64,000 nt of DNA from Omphalotus guepiniiformis (Eukaryota; Basidiomycota; Agaricomycetes; Agaricales; Omphalotaceae): positions 806,001-870,000 of the forward strand of contig JAQOOI010000079.1 in assembly GCA_028554645.1 (NCBI GenBank). Direction: 5' to 3'. The notes beneath the pieces were generated by a model. The model made no database searches and was not told the origin of the DNA. It saw only the letters and a program-made list of their open reading frames with translations. Positions 1 through 10,143 of this stretch are shown piece after piece (the stretch's first letter is position 1; every line of letters begins with the position of its first letter). A program made the translations under genes and the position numbers.

Positions 1-1152
1 TTAAGTAGTTCCGAACTTCCACATTATCTTCGTTCCTTTCGTTCCTTTCATTCAGTCAGTCAGTCAGCCAAGTCAGTCAGTCAGCTCAGTACAAACTCGT
101 GTCGTGTAGGTAAGGGCAGTCAAAAATGAATAGAACAAAACAGAACAGAATAGAATCACCTGAATTACTTGACGGCAAACTTTCAATGGGCACCTCTCGC
201 CGATTCAAAGTTCCGAGTAACGTATGCATGTACATGTAGTTTGTAGTACTTACTAAGCGGCGCGAACTTGAAGGGGGACGGGACGACGTAAAGAAACAGT
301 GAGTAAGTAAATCGAAAAACAGCCGCTGTTGTACCCCTAAGTATTGATCCTAGGCTATCGAAGGGTAACGTATGTAGTTGAATAGTGAATAGTGAATAGT
401 TGGGTATGTTGATCAAGTCTCGTCAGGGCGAGGGGGTTAGTTTACAACACGGGATCACGGAATAAAGAGACAGAACGAATTGATCCTGTAAGTACTGTAC
501 ATACTGTACACATCAATCACACATCTTCAAGTTCATGATGTTCGTTCGTTCGTTCGTTCGTTCGGCTGCCTGACTGACTGACTGACTGTCAGTGATGTCG
601 ATGAATCTTTGACTGACAGACAGACTTGACATTGACTGACTCTGACTCGAATTCAAGTTCGTTCGATTGACCTGGAACCTGTACCTTGAAGCCTGAAGCG
701 CGAAGCCTTTTCAGTTGAGCTTGAAAGGCTCCTTTGATGTTCCATCAAGAAGCGAAGCCAGGCTCCCCTCCGACGGAACAAAGAATAACGATAACCCAAG
801 AAAAGGACTTCGGAGGAAAAAAAAAGAACTTGGGAGTTGGAGTTGGGGTGGAGGAAACGCAATTGCTGGGAAATGGAACGATGCGGCGATGCAGCGATGC
901 GATGCGATGCGATGGTAGCCACACGGATTTTACGTCTGAAGAAACAAATGAAAAAGAAAAATGAATGAATATGAACCACACTTACTTACAGGCGGGTCAC
1001 GGACCTAGGCCTTGGGACTTGTCCGTCCGTAACGTCCGTAACGTCCGTAAGTAAAACCGAAGGGGTACTTTTACTTAAAAGCACACTCAAAGTTGCTTTA
1101 ATCACCCCACCCCAGCACTCGATCCATCCTCACCAGTGCCTCTTTCCCAACG
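1..1152. other. Intergenic, simple repeats, no gene seen
   Basis: No convincing coding exon is visible on either strand. The stretch has several short tandem repeats: CAGT units near 52-90, GTTC units near 540-565, GACT units near 570-590, GATGC units near 885-912, and three copies of a CGTCCGTAA-like unit near 1022-1050. Open frames across it have low-complexity translations. The last part is presumably the promoter of the gene starting at 1153. Confidence 0.6.
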
Positions 1153-2145
1153 ATGCATTTCACAACTCTCCTCATCGCAGGCTTTACCGCCCTCACCAGC
1201 ACCACTACCCAAGTCGCCGCCGCCGATGCAACGACCTTTGTCAACGCAACAGTTTCTTCATCCCTCAGTGCTTCACTCACAGAGGCTAACCACTGGGGTG
1301 CACCCATCCCTCCTTGGGAAAAAGGTTGTCAACCTGGGTGGTATTATGGTGATTACCCTTGGGATATATTGGATATTGTTATTCCGTGGTTGAAAGATAG
1401 CGTGAGTTTCGTTTCCCCTCATCCCCCTTCCCTTGCAAGCCCATCGCATTGCGGGTGTCGGAGGATACATGCGATACTGATTTTCCGTTCCGACATAGTT
1501 GATCTGCGAGATCCTCGACTTACTCCCTCTCTGTCTTCATTGCCCCAAACCGAAACCAACGCCTAGCCCGCCTAGTCAACCAGGTCAACCAGGTGATGGA
1601 TGGACTGTAACGTTCACTGGTCTCTCCGCTGCTGTTCAAGCGGATGATTATTTGACTTATGGACTTGTTGATACCGTTGCTGGTTAGTTCCCCCTTCCTC
1701 CCTCCTCCGTTACGCGGTGTTCGGTTTGAATGAGTGATTGACGACCTCGGTACATAGATTGCGAAACTATGTGTGAGGGTGTTTCTGGATGTACCTTTTT
1801 CAACACGTAAGTTTCATCATCAGCGATTTATTAAACAATTTAATTGAAACACGCACGTTCTACCTCCCCCTCCCCTCGCCCTCTTCCCCTCTCGCAGCGT
1901 ACCACGATGTTAACGGAAAGGTCAGTTATTCCCGATGACTTGTCAATCGTTTACGACTTTGCTGATTGACATAAAAAACCTTCGTGCCTTGAACGAACTG
2001 ACAGAACGGAAGCCCACAATTGACCTGCGCGTTGTTCTCCAAATGTCACACTGCTGCTGATGCGGATAATAAAGGAGGACAGACTCAGCCTGATGGGAGT
2101 GTTGATTATATTACGGATAGTGCTGGGTATTGCAAGAGCTCTTGA
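1153..2145 (+). CDS. Secreted cysteine-rich protein, five exons
   Basis: Five exons encode about 214 residues: 1153-1401, 1499-1682, 1758-1806, 1899-1920 and 2005-2145. Residues 1-23 form a signal peptide (MHFTTLLIAGFTALTS, then TQVAAA). The mature protein has an aromatic region (WGAPIPPWEKGCQPGWYYGD), a proline-rich linker, and a C-terminal module with the cysteine pattern DCETMCEGVSGC...LTCALFSKCHTAADA...YCKSS. I recall this module from secreted basidiomycete proteins of unknown function; the spacing is loosely PAN/apple-like. The third intron is odd: with donor GTAAG after 1806 and the obvious acceptor CAG at 1895-1897, the frame shifts by one. The frame, and the expected T-Y-H-D-V-N-G-K stretch, returns only if the intron ends one base later. 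Export is clear, function is not. Confidence 0.72.
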
Positions 2146-2693
2146 GCGGAGGTCAAGTCCGAGCGCCCCCGCTAGTACGAAGGAAGCTTCAAGTGGATGA
2201 AGGGGTTGGGGAAAATTGGGGATTTAATATTTGTTCTTGGTCTTGGTATTTTTTCGGTATATAGCACTGTTTGATAGTCTCGAATCAGAAAAAAAGGTGT
2301 AGATACGCTCAGCGCCCATTGTTTTCGTTTTCGTTTTCGTTTACAGTAACATATAACAATTGATTTTTCTTGTTCTTGTCTTTTCTTCGGTATCGAATAA
2401 TTGAGATCTGAATGCGTCCTTGCCTTGATGTAAACACCAGAAGTCCAGCGGTAGAACGAAGTTTTGAGAGCGAAGCCTCCGAAGCTGGGCCACGTATTGT
2501 TCATTAATAACAACGAGATGCTGTAAACAAAAGCTTTGAAGCACGTAGAAGGCCTTCTGAATGGCGAGGCAGTGAGGTTTCGGTTGTAAAGCGCAGCGAA
2601 TAACTTTCTCACGACGTTACACGTCGACGCCTGGGTCGACGCGCTCAACCTCATACCCTCTTTCTTTCATCTTCCAACAGTTGAACTCATATC
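2146..2693. other. Intergenic between secreted protein and SWP1
   Basis: This holds the presumed 3' UTR of the upstream gene and the promoter/5' UTR of SWP1. A short run of GTTTTC units lies near 2318-2341. I see no coding exon. Confidence 0.5.
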
Positions 2694-3797
2694 ATGCTAG
2701 CTGCATACCTTCTCTTGCTAGCAGCAACAGTCGTCCAAGCAGCGTCTATCCTAACTCTCGAATCCCCAAAATACACAATATCCTCAGCTGACGGTACCCA
2801 GCTCAAATCTCAATCGTAAGTCCAGTCCACCCTCGCCAGCGTTGAATTTCCTTCCTTCCCTAACCCCCAAACTGCCCCAACCCCCCAAATTCCCAAAACC
2901 CCATTCTAGACTCTCACTCTCTACGACGCAAAAGACGCTAGAATCACTCACTCTTTCATCCAATGACGTTTTAAAACTTTCTTTTCAAGTCGTTGATAAG
3001 GAAAGCGGGAAGGGTGTTCAACCGCAGCAGACGTTTCTTCGATTCTATGATGAGGAATCTAGAGAGGAGGGTGTTCAGCCTGTTCGGATTACGAGTAGTG
3101 GGAAAGTGAATTTCGTACTCGTACGTGAATTTTTTCATATTCATATTTTCTTGAGAACCCCGAACCCCCCCTGCGAAGGGAATGGTGTGGGTTGCTGACC
3201 GGGACCCTTGGTTGTTGGACATCTAGAACATGGCGAAACCACCGTCTTCTTTACCCCCTACATCGACAGCACCTCTCAAAGTAACTTTATTACTCGGAGG
3301 GTCTTCGTATTCGCCTTTGAAGCAAGATCTTTTCGAGCTCTACGTACCGGCATCACAACCAGCTCAAGTTCATCCCGATGAGGCGTCTTTCCATCCTCTA
3401 CCCGTAATCGAACATACTTTCCATCCGGAACCAAAACTCCCACCTAGAGTGATTTCAGCGTTCTTTGCTGGAGCTGTCGTTTTGGCTCCTTGGACTGTTC
3501 TTCTTGGTCTCGTACGTTTCTTCCCCTCTGCCCCCCTCTACGTTTGCTGACGTTTTTTCACTTGTGGTTGGTTCGTAGTGGACGACCGTCTCACCTCGAC
3601 TTCCTCGTCTGTTCTCCCCAACCATTTTACCGTTCACGTTCACTTTAGCTGCGTTTGAAGGGTTGCTTTATTGGTATTGGGTAGATTTGAAATTGGGAGA
3701 TGTGTTGTTGTATGGTGCTGGACTTGGTGTTGTTACTGTGTTCACTGGCAAGCATGCGTTGTCTAGTATTGCTGAGCGTAGGCTTGGACGAAAATAA
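2694..3797 (+). CDS. SWP1: Oligosaccharyltransferase subunit Swp1 / ribophorin II
   Basis: Four exons (2694-2815, 2910-3120, 3227-3511, 3579-3797) with standard GT-AG introns encode about 278 residues. The start is the first ATG and opens a signal peptide (MLAAYLLLLAATVVQAAS). A lumenal beta-rich part follows (VLKLSFQVVDKESGKGVQPQ). Then comes the segment typical of the family, HTFHPEPKLPPRVISAFF, which leads into three predicted membrane helices near the C-terminus. The protein ends in a short basic cytosolic tail (AERRLGRK). Swp1/ribophorin II is a non-catalytic subunit of the ER complex that transfers N-glycans to nascent proteins. Length and topology match the short fungal form. It is followed closely by the convergent acidic-protein gene, whose stop is at 3927. 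Confidence 0.9.
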
Positions 3798-3926
3798 ATT
3801 ATGTAGTGTGGTGGGGTTGTTTGATACCCTTACAGGTGCATGGTGAGGAATGTGTTAGTTCTTGGTATTTGATACAAAAATGCTATGTGATACATTTACT
3901 TGCTCATCGCAAGGTGATTATTCCAC

Positions 3927-6900
3927 TCAGACACTCAACTCTTCAATCCTCCGTTTCCTTCCCTTTCTTCCTCCTCCTCCCCCTCCCCCGCCCTTTCTCT
4001 TTTCATTTCCCCCTCCTTTCCCCCTCCGAGTCCCCTTCCCTTCATTCGTAATATCCATCATTGCCTTATACTGGTTCATCAACGATTCCAATTCATCCAT
4101 ACCATCTATACCATCCAAAGACTCAGTGCCTTCCGCCTCCGTCCCCGCAAGCTTCGGTATATCCTCATCTTCTAATGTAATAGCAGAAGAGGACGCTACA
4201 CCTACACCTTCGGCCTCCTGACTCTGACTCTCATTCTGACTCGGAGACCCTTCGACTCGGGCTGCGTTTCGAACGCTTGCGCTTTGAGGTACCGGTTCAG
4301 ATATATCATCATGCGCATGTTCACTGCTTCCGACCCTAGGTTTCCCGGGGATCTTGATAGTCAAAGGTTCTGTACCTCGACCTCGAGAACCGCCTCGACC
4401 TCGGGAACTTCCTCGGGAACCACAACCTCGACTACGACCAAGGGTACGACCAGGGGCAAGGGCACGACCGCGTCTATCCTGAGGTGCGTCAGTGAGATCT
4501 TGAAGGGTTAAAATCGAGGTAGACGATGCCAGTGGTCTCGGTAGTGGATATGGGTTGTTGAGGTTGAGGGTGACTGGGAATACGGATTCGAATTCGGACT
4601 TGGGCTCGAATGGTTTGAGACGATGGAGCGGATTATTGGGGGACTCGGAGATTGGGATTGAGATTTCTTTTTGATGGTGGGGATTCGTGATTTCGCTGGT
4701 TGTTGTTTTTGTTGTTGTTGTTGTCGTCGACGTACTTACACTTACTCCCACTCCCGCTCCCGTTCCAGTTACCACCCCCGTTCCCCTTCCGGTACCGGAT
4801 CCCTCAGGCTTACACGAACCCGAACCCGAACCCAAAACCGAATCAAAAACGCGAGAACTAGACTCGACACCCGAATACCTATCACTGCAGCGCGCCTCTT
4901 CGGCGGTTTTAGTATCTTGTCCACCTTGACCTCGAGGCGTCGCAGACTCCAAATTCGAAGTGGGGGTAATTCTGTATTTACCACCCCCACCTGCACCTGC
5001 ACCTGCAGATGAAGATGCAGAGGATAACCATGCTAGTGGTGGCAGCGGGGACGGTAAATTCACTGGCGTAGGAGTAGGAGCAGGGGTAATTCTGTGTTTA
5101 CCACCTACACCTGCAGATGCCGATGCCGATGCCGATGCAGGGCGTAACCATGCCAGTGGTGGTAGTGGAGTCGGTAAATCTACTGGATTAGGAGTGGGAC
5201 CGGTAGTAGGACCAGGAGTAGGAGCAGGTAATACTTTCCGCTGTCGCTGTCGTTTGTTACTAGTAGCAGCTTTAACTTTAGCTTTTACTTGTTTCTCATG
5301 AACATTTTGTTTCGCGTGTGGTGTTAGTTTGACGTTACGACCGGATCTGGTGGTTGTGGGCAGAAGTTTTGGAGGGACGAGTGTGCCGGTGGTTTTTGAG
5401 CGAGCTTCTGTGTGTTAAGTAAGTATTTGTTAGTTGATTACATTTTGCGGTTTTGCGGTTGGAGTGATGATAAGAGTAGTTGTACGAACCTCGGACGTTC
5501 TGTACCATCCTTTCGATTTGTTCGTTCGTTATCTAGTCATGAAATAAATAAATAAAAGGTCAACAAACCAACCAACCTAACAGAAATGCAATAACTTGAA
5601 GTATCAAGTAAACTCTCACCACTTCGAATGCGAGGGGACCGCACCCTGTCTCCTCATAGCTCATTTCAGGAAGATTATCAACGTCAACGCCGAGCATCTT
5701 ATCAAGTGCGTTCCAGTCGAAAGACTTTGGTTCTTCGGGTTCGGGTTCGGGTTCGGGGTCTGGGGAGTTTTCATCGTTCTTTGCCAGCAGTGCTTGCTCG
5801 TTCCCATCGTCAACGCCAACGTTACTGGCAGAAAAAACACTATCGTCGACTCGGTGAGTCTTTGGCAGTACTTTCTCCGAGTCGTTCCCATCCTCGCAGT
5901 CGCCAACGGTTGAAGATCTAGAACTTGAACAGTGTCCACCGTCGATACTTTCATCAACATCTTCACCATCATCGTCAATACCATCATCGTCAGAGTCAGC
6001 CAGAGAGTCACTCTCCGATACACTATTCGTATACAAATGAGCCTCAAGAACCCTCGGATCGATATACCGCGGAAGTTCCTCTTCCTCTTCCTCATCATCT
6101 TCTTCTTCTTCTTCTTTCGAGTTACCACCATAATAAACTCGATACCGAGGTCGATGTTGAGGTTGAGGTTGAGGCTGAGGGCAAATTGGCTGAACAGGAT
6201 AAAGCGTACTGTATAGTACTTTACAATAAAAAGCCCGCCGGAAATTTGGTGCGACATCCGAGTCCCACTCGGAGTCGGAGTCGGAGTCGGAGTCGTAAGA
6301 TTCGCTCTCAGAATCAGTGTTTGAATCGCTGGCCTGGGAGGGAGAAGGAGAGTTGCCAACTGCATTGTCGCTTTTTTCAGACGAGGAGTAAGAGGAGGGG
6401 GAGGAGGAGGAGGAGGAAGGGGGGGAGGAGGAGGGGGAAGAGGAGGGGGAGGGGGAGGAGGGTAGATTGAAATAAGTCTCGATAAGTTTTGTATCGATGT
6501 ATACCTTTTCGTCGTCGCCGTCGGGATTACTATCTTGACTGATTTCCGATTCGTCGTCTTCGTCGGAGTTACTACCTTGACTAGAACTAGTCTGGTACGA
6601 TGCGTTAGTCAATACCCATATCACCAGCTTCAAATTAAGATAATCAACCCACATCAGAATCAGGATCAGAATCTCCCCCCGTACCCTCAAGCCACTCCTC
6701 GTCATCAAATACATAACCAGTATCATCATCATCAACCCTTGTTCCCGTGCCATTCGTCGGTGACTCCGAGTCGGTTGCTACTTCAACTTCAAGAAACGAA
6801 GAAGAACTTGGAATTGAAGAAGAAAAGCCAAGGCCAAGGTCTTGAAATGTGGCGTCTGGTGGAGAGTTCGGTGGCATCGAGTCGGAGAGCATTGGGTCGT

Positions 6901-7030
6901 CGGCTATCGTGTGTGAGTTATCGTTATCATGGTGTCTTCAATATCAATAGGAGAATCGGGTTTGCCACTTGCCTGTTTTGAGGCCCCTTGGCGGTGGATC
7001 TCTCTCAGTGGGCATGAGGGCAGTGGACAT
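3927..7030 (-). CDS. Large acidic, low-complexity disordered protein
   Basis: I assembled five exons on the minus strand: 7030-6973, 6903-6653, 6591-5620, 5532-5490 and 5407-3927, about 934 residues in one frame. The first intron uses a GC donor (AG|GCAAGT) with a CTCAC-like branch site; the others are GT-AG. The N-terminal half is rich in Ser, Asp and Glu, with runs such as SESYDSDSDSDSEWDSD and SKEEEEEDDEEEEEE. Between them is a more ordered motif, FDWNALDKMLGVDVDNLPEM. The C-terminal half has basic segments, a duplicated module (PLPPLAWL... GGK.RITP), Thr and Gly/Arg-rich stretches, and a lysine/arginine/glycine tail. A nuclear or nucleolar protein is an inference from composition. I do not recognise a family. 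Confidence 0.65.
4969..5190. repeat. Two-copy ~105 bp imperfect tandem repeat
   Basis: Two adjacent copies share GGTAATTCTGT.TTTACCACC, CACCTGCAGATG, TAACCATGC.AGTGGTGG and CGGTAAATTCACTGG-like blocks, roughly 4969-5071 and 5086-5190. They encode the duplicated PLPPLAWL...RITP module of the acidic protein on the minus strand. The copies differ by substitutions and small indels, so the duplication is not very recent. Confidence 0.75.
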
Positions 7031-7640
7031 GATTAACAGTTGATGTGTTTCTTTTCAGTTATAGTTAGGTCTGTACGCGATGAATCTGATAGAAAAGCAA
7101 TGAAGCTAGTCAGAGTACTTGATGTTCGATGAAAAAACACTCACTTTCGAGTCCGAGTCACTGAGAGTGGATAAGAACAGAAAACGAGAAAACGAGAACG
7201 AGAGTTGATTTATTGTTTTGAGCCATTGATCAAGGTACAAGGCATTGACCATGCATGTCTGTGGACCGGTACCTTGGAGACCGCCCTGGCACGAAGATTC
7301 ATTGTTCTGGGTTATGGTATTTTGCCAATGGTAATTTGCCAAAGAGTCAGAGTCATTCTTTGTTAACACCGTGACGCGCCGCGTGTGGACGCATCGAGCC
7401 TCAGACCGGCCCTAAAGAATCTCGGGCCGGGAAGGCGTCAATGGAATAAATGGAATGAATCCCTTTTCCGAAGGTTGAACTTGCGATGGACACTCGAAGT
7501 TCAAACGAAGTTACATAGCATACATATCTCATTGTTCATTGTACTCGGAATCAATCAATGACTGGAAATGATATCAAGAATGAAAAGATATCTATAAGGT
7601 TACACTGCAGTTACTTCCTTAGTTCTTAGTAGAGGCTTCC
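7031..7640. other. Intergenic between acidic protein and MPC2
   Basis: No gene is recognised. It should contain the promoter/5' UTR of the acidic-protein gene, which starts at 7030 going left, and the 3' UTR of MPC2. One minus-strand open frame (7369-7106) lacks recognisable similarity and is not called. Confidence 0.5.
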
Positions 7641-8293
7641 TTAGTCCTTCGTAGGCTGATTCGAATTGTATCTATGTCTGAAAATTAAAATATGATGAAT
7701 GAGTTAAGCACTTACATGATCGAGCGGAGTAAACGTGAACAGAAGAAAGATACTTACTTTGCTATGCGGGCCAATTGACCTGCGTTTGCTAGACCGACTA
7801 AGAAATTGACCTGTAGTAAATTATCAGATCAGATTAGCGCCAACTTGAATCTTCAAATGCACAAAGACGCACAGTAGCAAGACTATAATTAACCGGGTTA
7901 ATCACAAATGAATATCTGACCCAAATGAATCCCGTGGCCGCTAGAGCTTCAATGTTTCATGTTTCATGGGGAAAAAAACAAAACATTAGTACCCTGCCGA
8001 GGAAAAATAACTCTGAAAAAACAACGATCTCAAAAACATACCAAAAGTCTGATTCACACTAATCTTATCCACAGGTTTCCTGAGATCACTGACCGAAGCC
8101 GCAGTGAGACCCCATTTTGTAACTGGAGCCCAGAAGAACACTGTCTTGGGACCTAAGGTGTTTCGGAACCGTACCACTGGTCAGCGCTCAGCAGCTGCAG
8201 AGGATCAAGCTTAAAGCAGATTTCGAGGGGTGGTACTGTACCTGCTGGGTGGTTCATGAAAGTAGATAATTTTGAGGATGCTGCGGCAGACAT
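7641..8293 (-). CDS. MPC2: Mitochondrial pyruvate carrier subunit, MPC2 type
   Basis: Five exons (8293-8242, 8152-8042, 7946-7873, 7810-7758, 7677-7641) encode 108 residues; all introns are GT-AG and phases agree. The family core is plain: GPKTVFFWAPVTKWGL, then a short Asp-Leu-Arg-Lys-Pro segment, then an amphipathic KISVNQTF stretch. Next are LAATGFIWVRYSFVINPVNY and the last membrane segment LATVNFLVGLANAGQ. MPC proteins form a heterodimer in the inner mitochondrial membrane that imports pyruvate. The GPKTVFFWAP and KWGL motifs fit the MPC2/MPC3 branch rather than MPC1. The region upstream carries a decayed tandem copy of the first exon. Confidence 0.9.
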
Positions 8294-8524
8294 GATTGGA
8301 GAGAGTGTGTCGCAGAGAGAAAGAGAGAGGGAGTGAGAAAGCAGCGCTGCGGCGCCTTCGACTTGATGCTTGAAGCTTGAATCTTGACAACGTGTTTCCG
8401 TCTATCTATTTAGTAAGGCTCTCAACTTGAAATTCGGACCTTGAGAGGACTCGGAGAGTTTTCGTTCTTTGTTGCTGTTGCGCCACAATTGACAGCTTGA
8501 ATGATTTTTGGGGGGCGGCGGCAA

Positions 8525-8720
8525 CCTGCTGGCCGTGGGTGGATCATACATAGAAGTATGTAGATGATCCTGCAGAAACTGCACCAGACATGATGAGAGA
8601 GAGAGAGAGAGAGAGCGACGCTGCGAGAGAGCTTTGGAGAGAGAGCAACATGTTTGCGTTTATTTACTAGTAAAGCTTTCAACATTCTTTCATCATCAGT
8701 CTGCTCTGCGCCACAACTGA
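8525..8720 (-). pseudogene. Decayed tandem copy of MPC2 exon 1 and leader
   Basis: On the minus strand, an ATG at 8593 opens a sequence colinear with MPC2 exon 1 (MSGAVSAGSSTY against MSAAASSKLSTF). It reaches an in-frame TGA before the equivalent of the splice donor. Flanking sequence also pairs up: purine (GA) runs just upstream of both ATGs, GTTTCCGTCTATCTATTTAGTAAGG-like near 8395 against its counterpart near 8655, and GCGCCACAA.TGACAGC near 8481 and 8708. So roughly 285 bp containing the promoter and first exon was duplicated and one copy decayed. Confidence 0.65.
8592..8616. repeat. GA dinucleotide microsatellite
   Basis: About ten GA units lie immediately upstream (minus-strand sense) of the pseudo-exon ATG. 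A diverged GA-rich run occupies the same place ahead of the real MPC2 start near 8298-8340. Confidence 0.85.
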
Positions 8721-9043
8721 CAGCAACCCTGACCTGGGATTCGGCGGAAGAACTTCATCGATAAGAAAGGGATACGAGAAGCCTGAAGGAGTGGTTGAAA
8801 GAAAGCTGGGAACTCGGACCAGGGTAAGGAAGGGGGTTGACGTTGTGGCCTTGAGGAGTAGTTGAATAGCAAGCCGTGCGGTGAAGATTCAGAAGAATTT
8901 GTACGTGAATGCAGTCATGCGTCCACAATTCTATTCAGTTTACTACAATGCATCATCCAATTGCAACTTGTACATACAGGATCATCGTCTATCTATGAAC
9001 ATCAAAGCATCGCCAGTCGTCCTACAGCATCCCCTCCAGGGAG
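8721..9043. other. Intergenic, no gene seen
   Basis: Between the duplicated MPC2 leader and the alcohol dehydrogenase stop codon. No exon with recognisable similarity is present. Confidence 0.4.
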
Positions 9044-10143
9044 TCAAATAGTCGAAATATCAATCACAAACCTAAACTGAACCTGCGACTTAACAACCCT
9101 CTCAAAAGCCTCATTAACATAACTCGCCGGAATAGTTTCACATTCCGGAAAAATCCCCTTCTCAGCACAAAAATCCAACATTTCCTGCGTTTCCCTAACT
9201 CCACCAATATTTGATCCAGAAATACTCTTACGGCCACCGCAGAGTACCATAGCAGATACTGCCATTGGGTTTTCGGGTAATCCGACTTCGACTATTGTTC
9301 CGTCTCGACGAAGAGTTTTCAGGTAGTCGACTAGATCGATGTTGGCGGAAACGGTGTTGATGATGACGTCTAGTTTGTTTTTGAGCTGATTGAAGGTATT
9401 TGGATCGCTGGAGGCGACGTAGGCGTCTGCGCCTAGCTTGAGGCCGAGATCTTTCTTGTTTAGGGTTTGAGAGAAGACGGTGACTTCAGCACCCATTGCT
9501 CTGGAATACGAGGGTCAGTGTCAAAGCAAGAAAAGGATCGAATTGAAACGGTTACATACTTTGCAATCTTCAAAGCCATATGTCCCAACCCACCAAGCCC
9601 AATAACCCCAACCTTCTTACCAGGACCAACATTCCAATGCCTCAAAGGCGAGTAGCAAGTAATCCCAGCACACAAAAGGGGAGCAGCCACCTCAAGCGGT
9701 ATAGCCTCCGGAATCCTAAGCACAAAATCCTGATCAACAACAATCTTCTCCGAATACCCTCCCATCGTAAGTTCCCCACCCTTCCTATCCGGCGTAGCAT
9801 ACGTCAACGTAGCCCCCTCATCACAATATTGTTCCTCCCCATCTTTACAATTATCACACGTCCTACACGAATTAACCATACAACCAACCCCAGCTCGATC
9901 GCCGATTTTGAATTTGGTGACGTTTTTGCCAACGGAGGAGATGATACCTGCGATTTCGTGTCCGACGACGATTGGGTAGGGGATTTTACCCCATTCGCCT
10001 CTTACGGTGTGGATGTCGGAGTGGCAGACACCGGCGTATTTGATGTCGATGGTTATGTCGTTGTCGTCGGGTAAGCGACGTTGGATTGTGATTGGCTCGA
10101 GTTTGGTGGCGGAGGTTGCACCCCAGGCTTTTACGGTTGACAT
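9044..10143 (-). CDS. Zinc-dependent alcohol dehydrogenase (Adh6/CAD type)
   Basis: Two exons (10143-9560 and 9500-9044) separated by a 59-base GT-AG intron encode 346 residues. The medium-chain dehydrogenase pattern is complete. The catalytic zinc region is [15 protein letters not shown] with GHEIAGII downstream. The four-cysteine structural zinc lobe is [15 protein letters not shown]. The nucleotide-binding fold is [17 protein letters not shown]. The motif [17 protein letters not shown] and overall length fit the cinnamyl-alcohol/Adh6-like NADPH-dependent branch, which reduces a wide range of aldehydes in the cytosol. No targeting signal is evident. The ATG is preceded by a probable 5' UTR with GCGAGT repeats near 10183-10206. 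Confidence 0.92.

Noticed and set aside
40..600. Regular CAGT/GTTC/GACT repeats, CRISPR-like at first glance
   Set aside because: They are contiguous 4-base microsatellites without spacers, in a eukaryotic genome.
653..981. Overlapping open frames on both strands
   Set aside because: Low-complexity translations, no signal, no splice partners and no recognised motif.
5560..6470. Plus-strand open frames rich in Arg, Ser and His
   Set aside because: Antisense shadows of the acidic protein's Ser/Asp/Glu codons.
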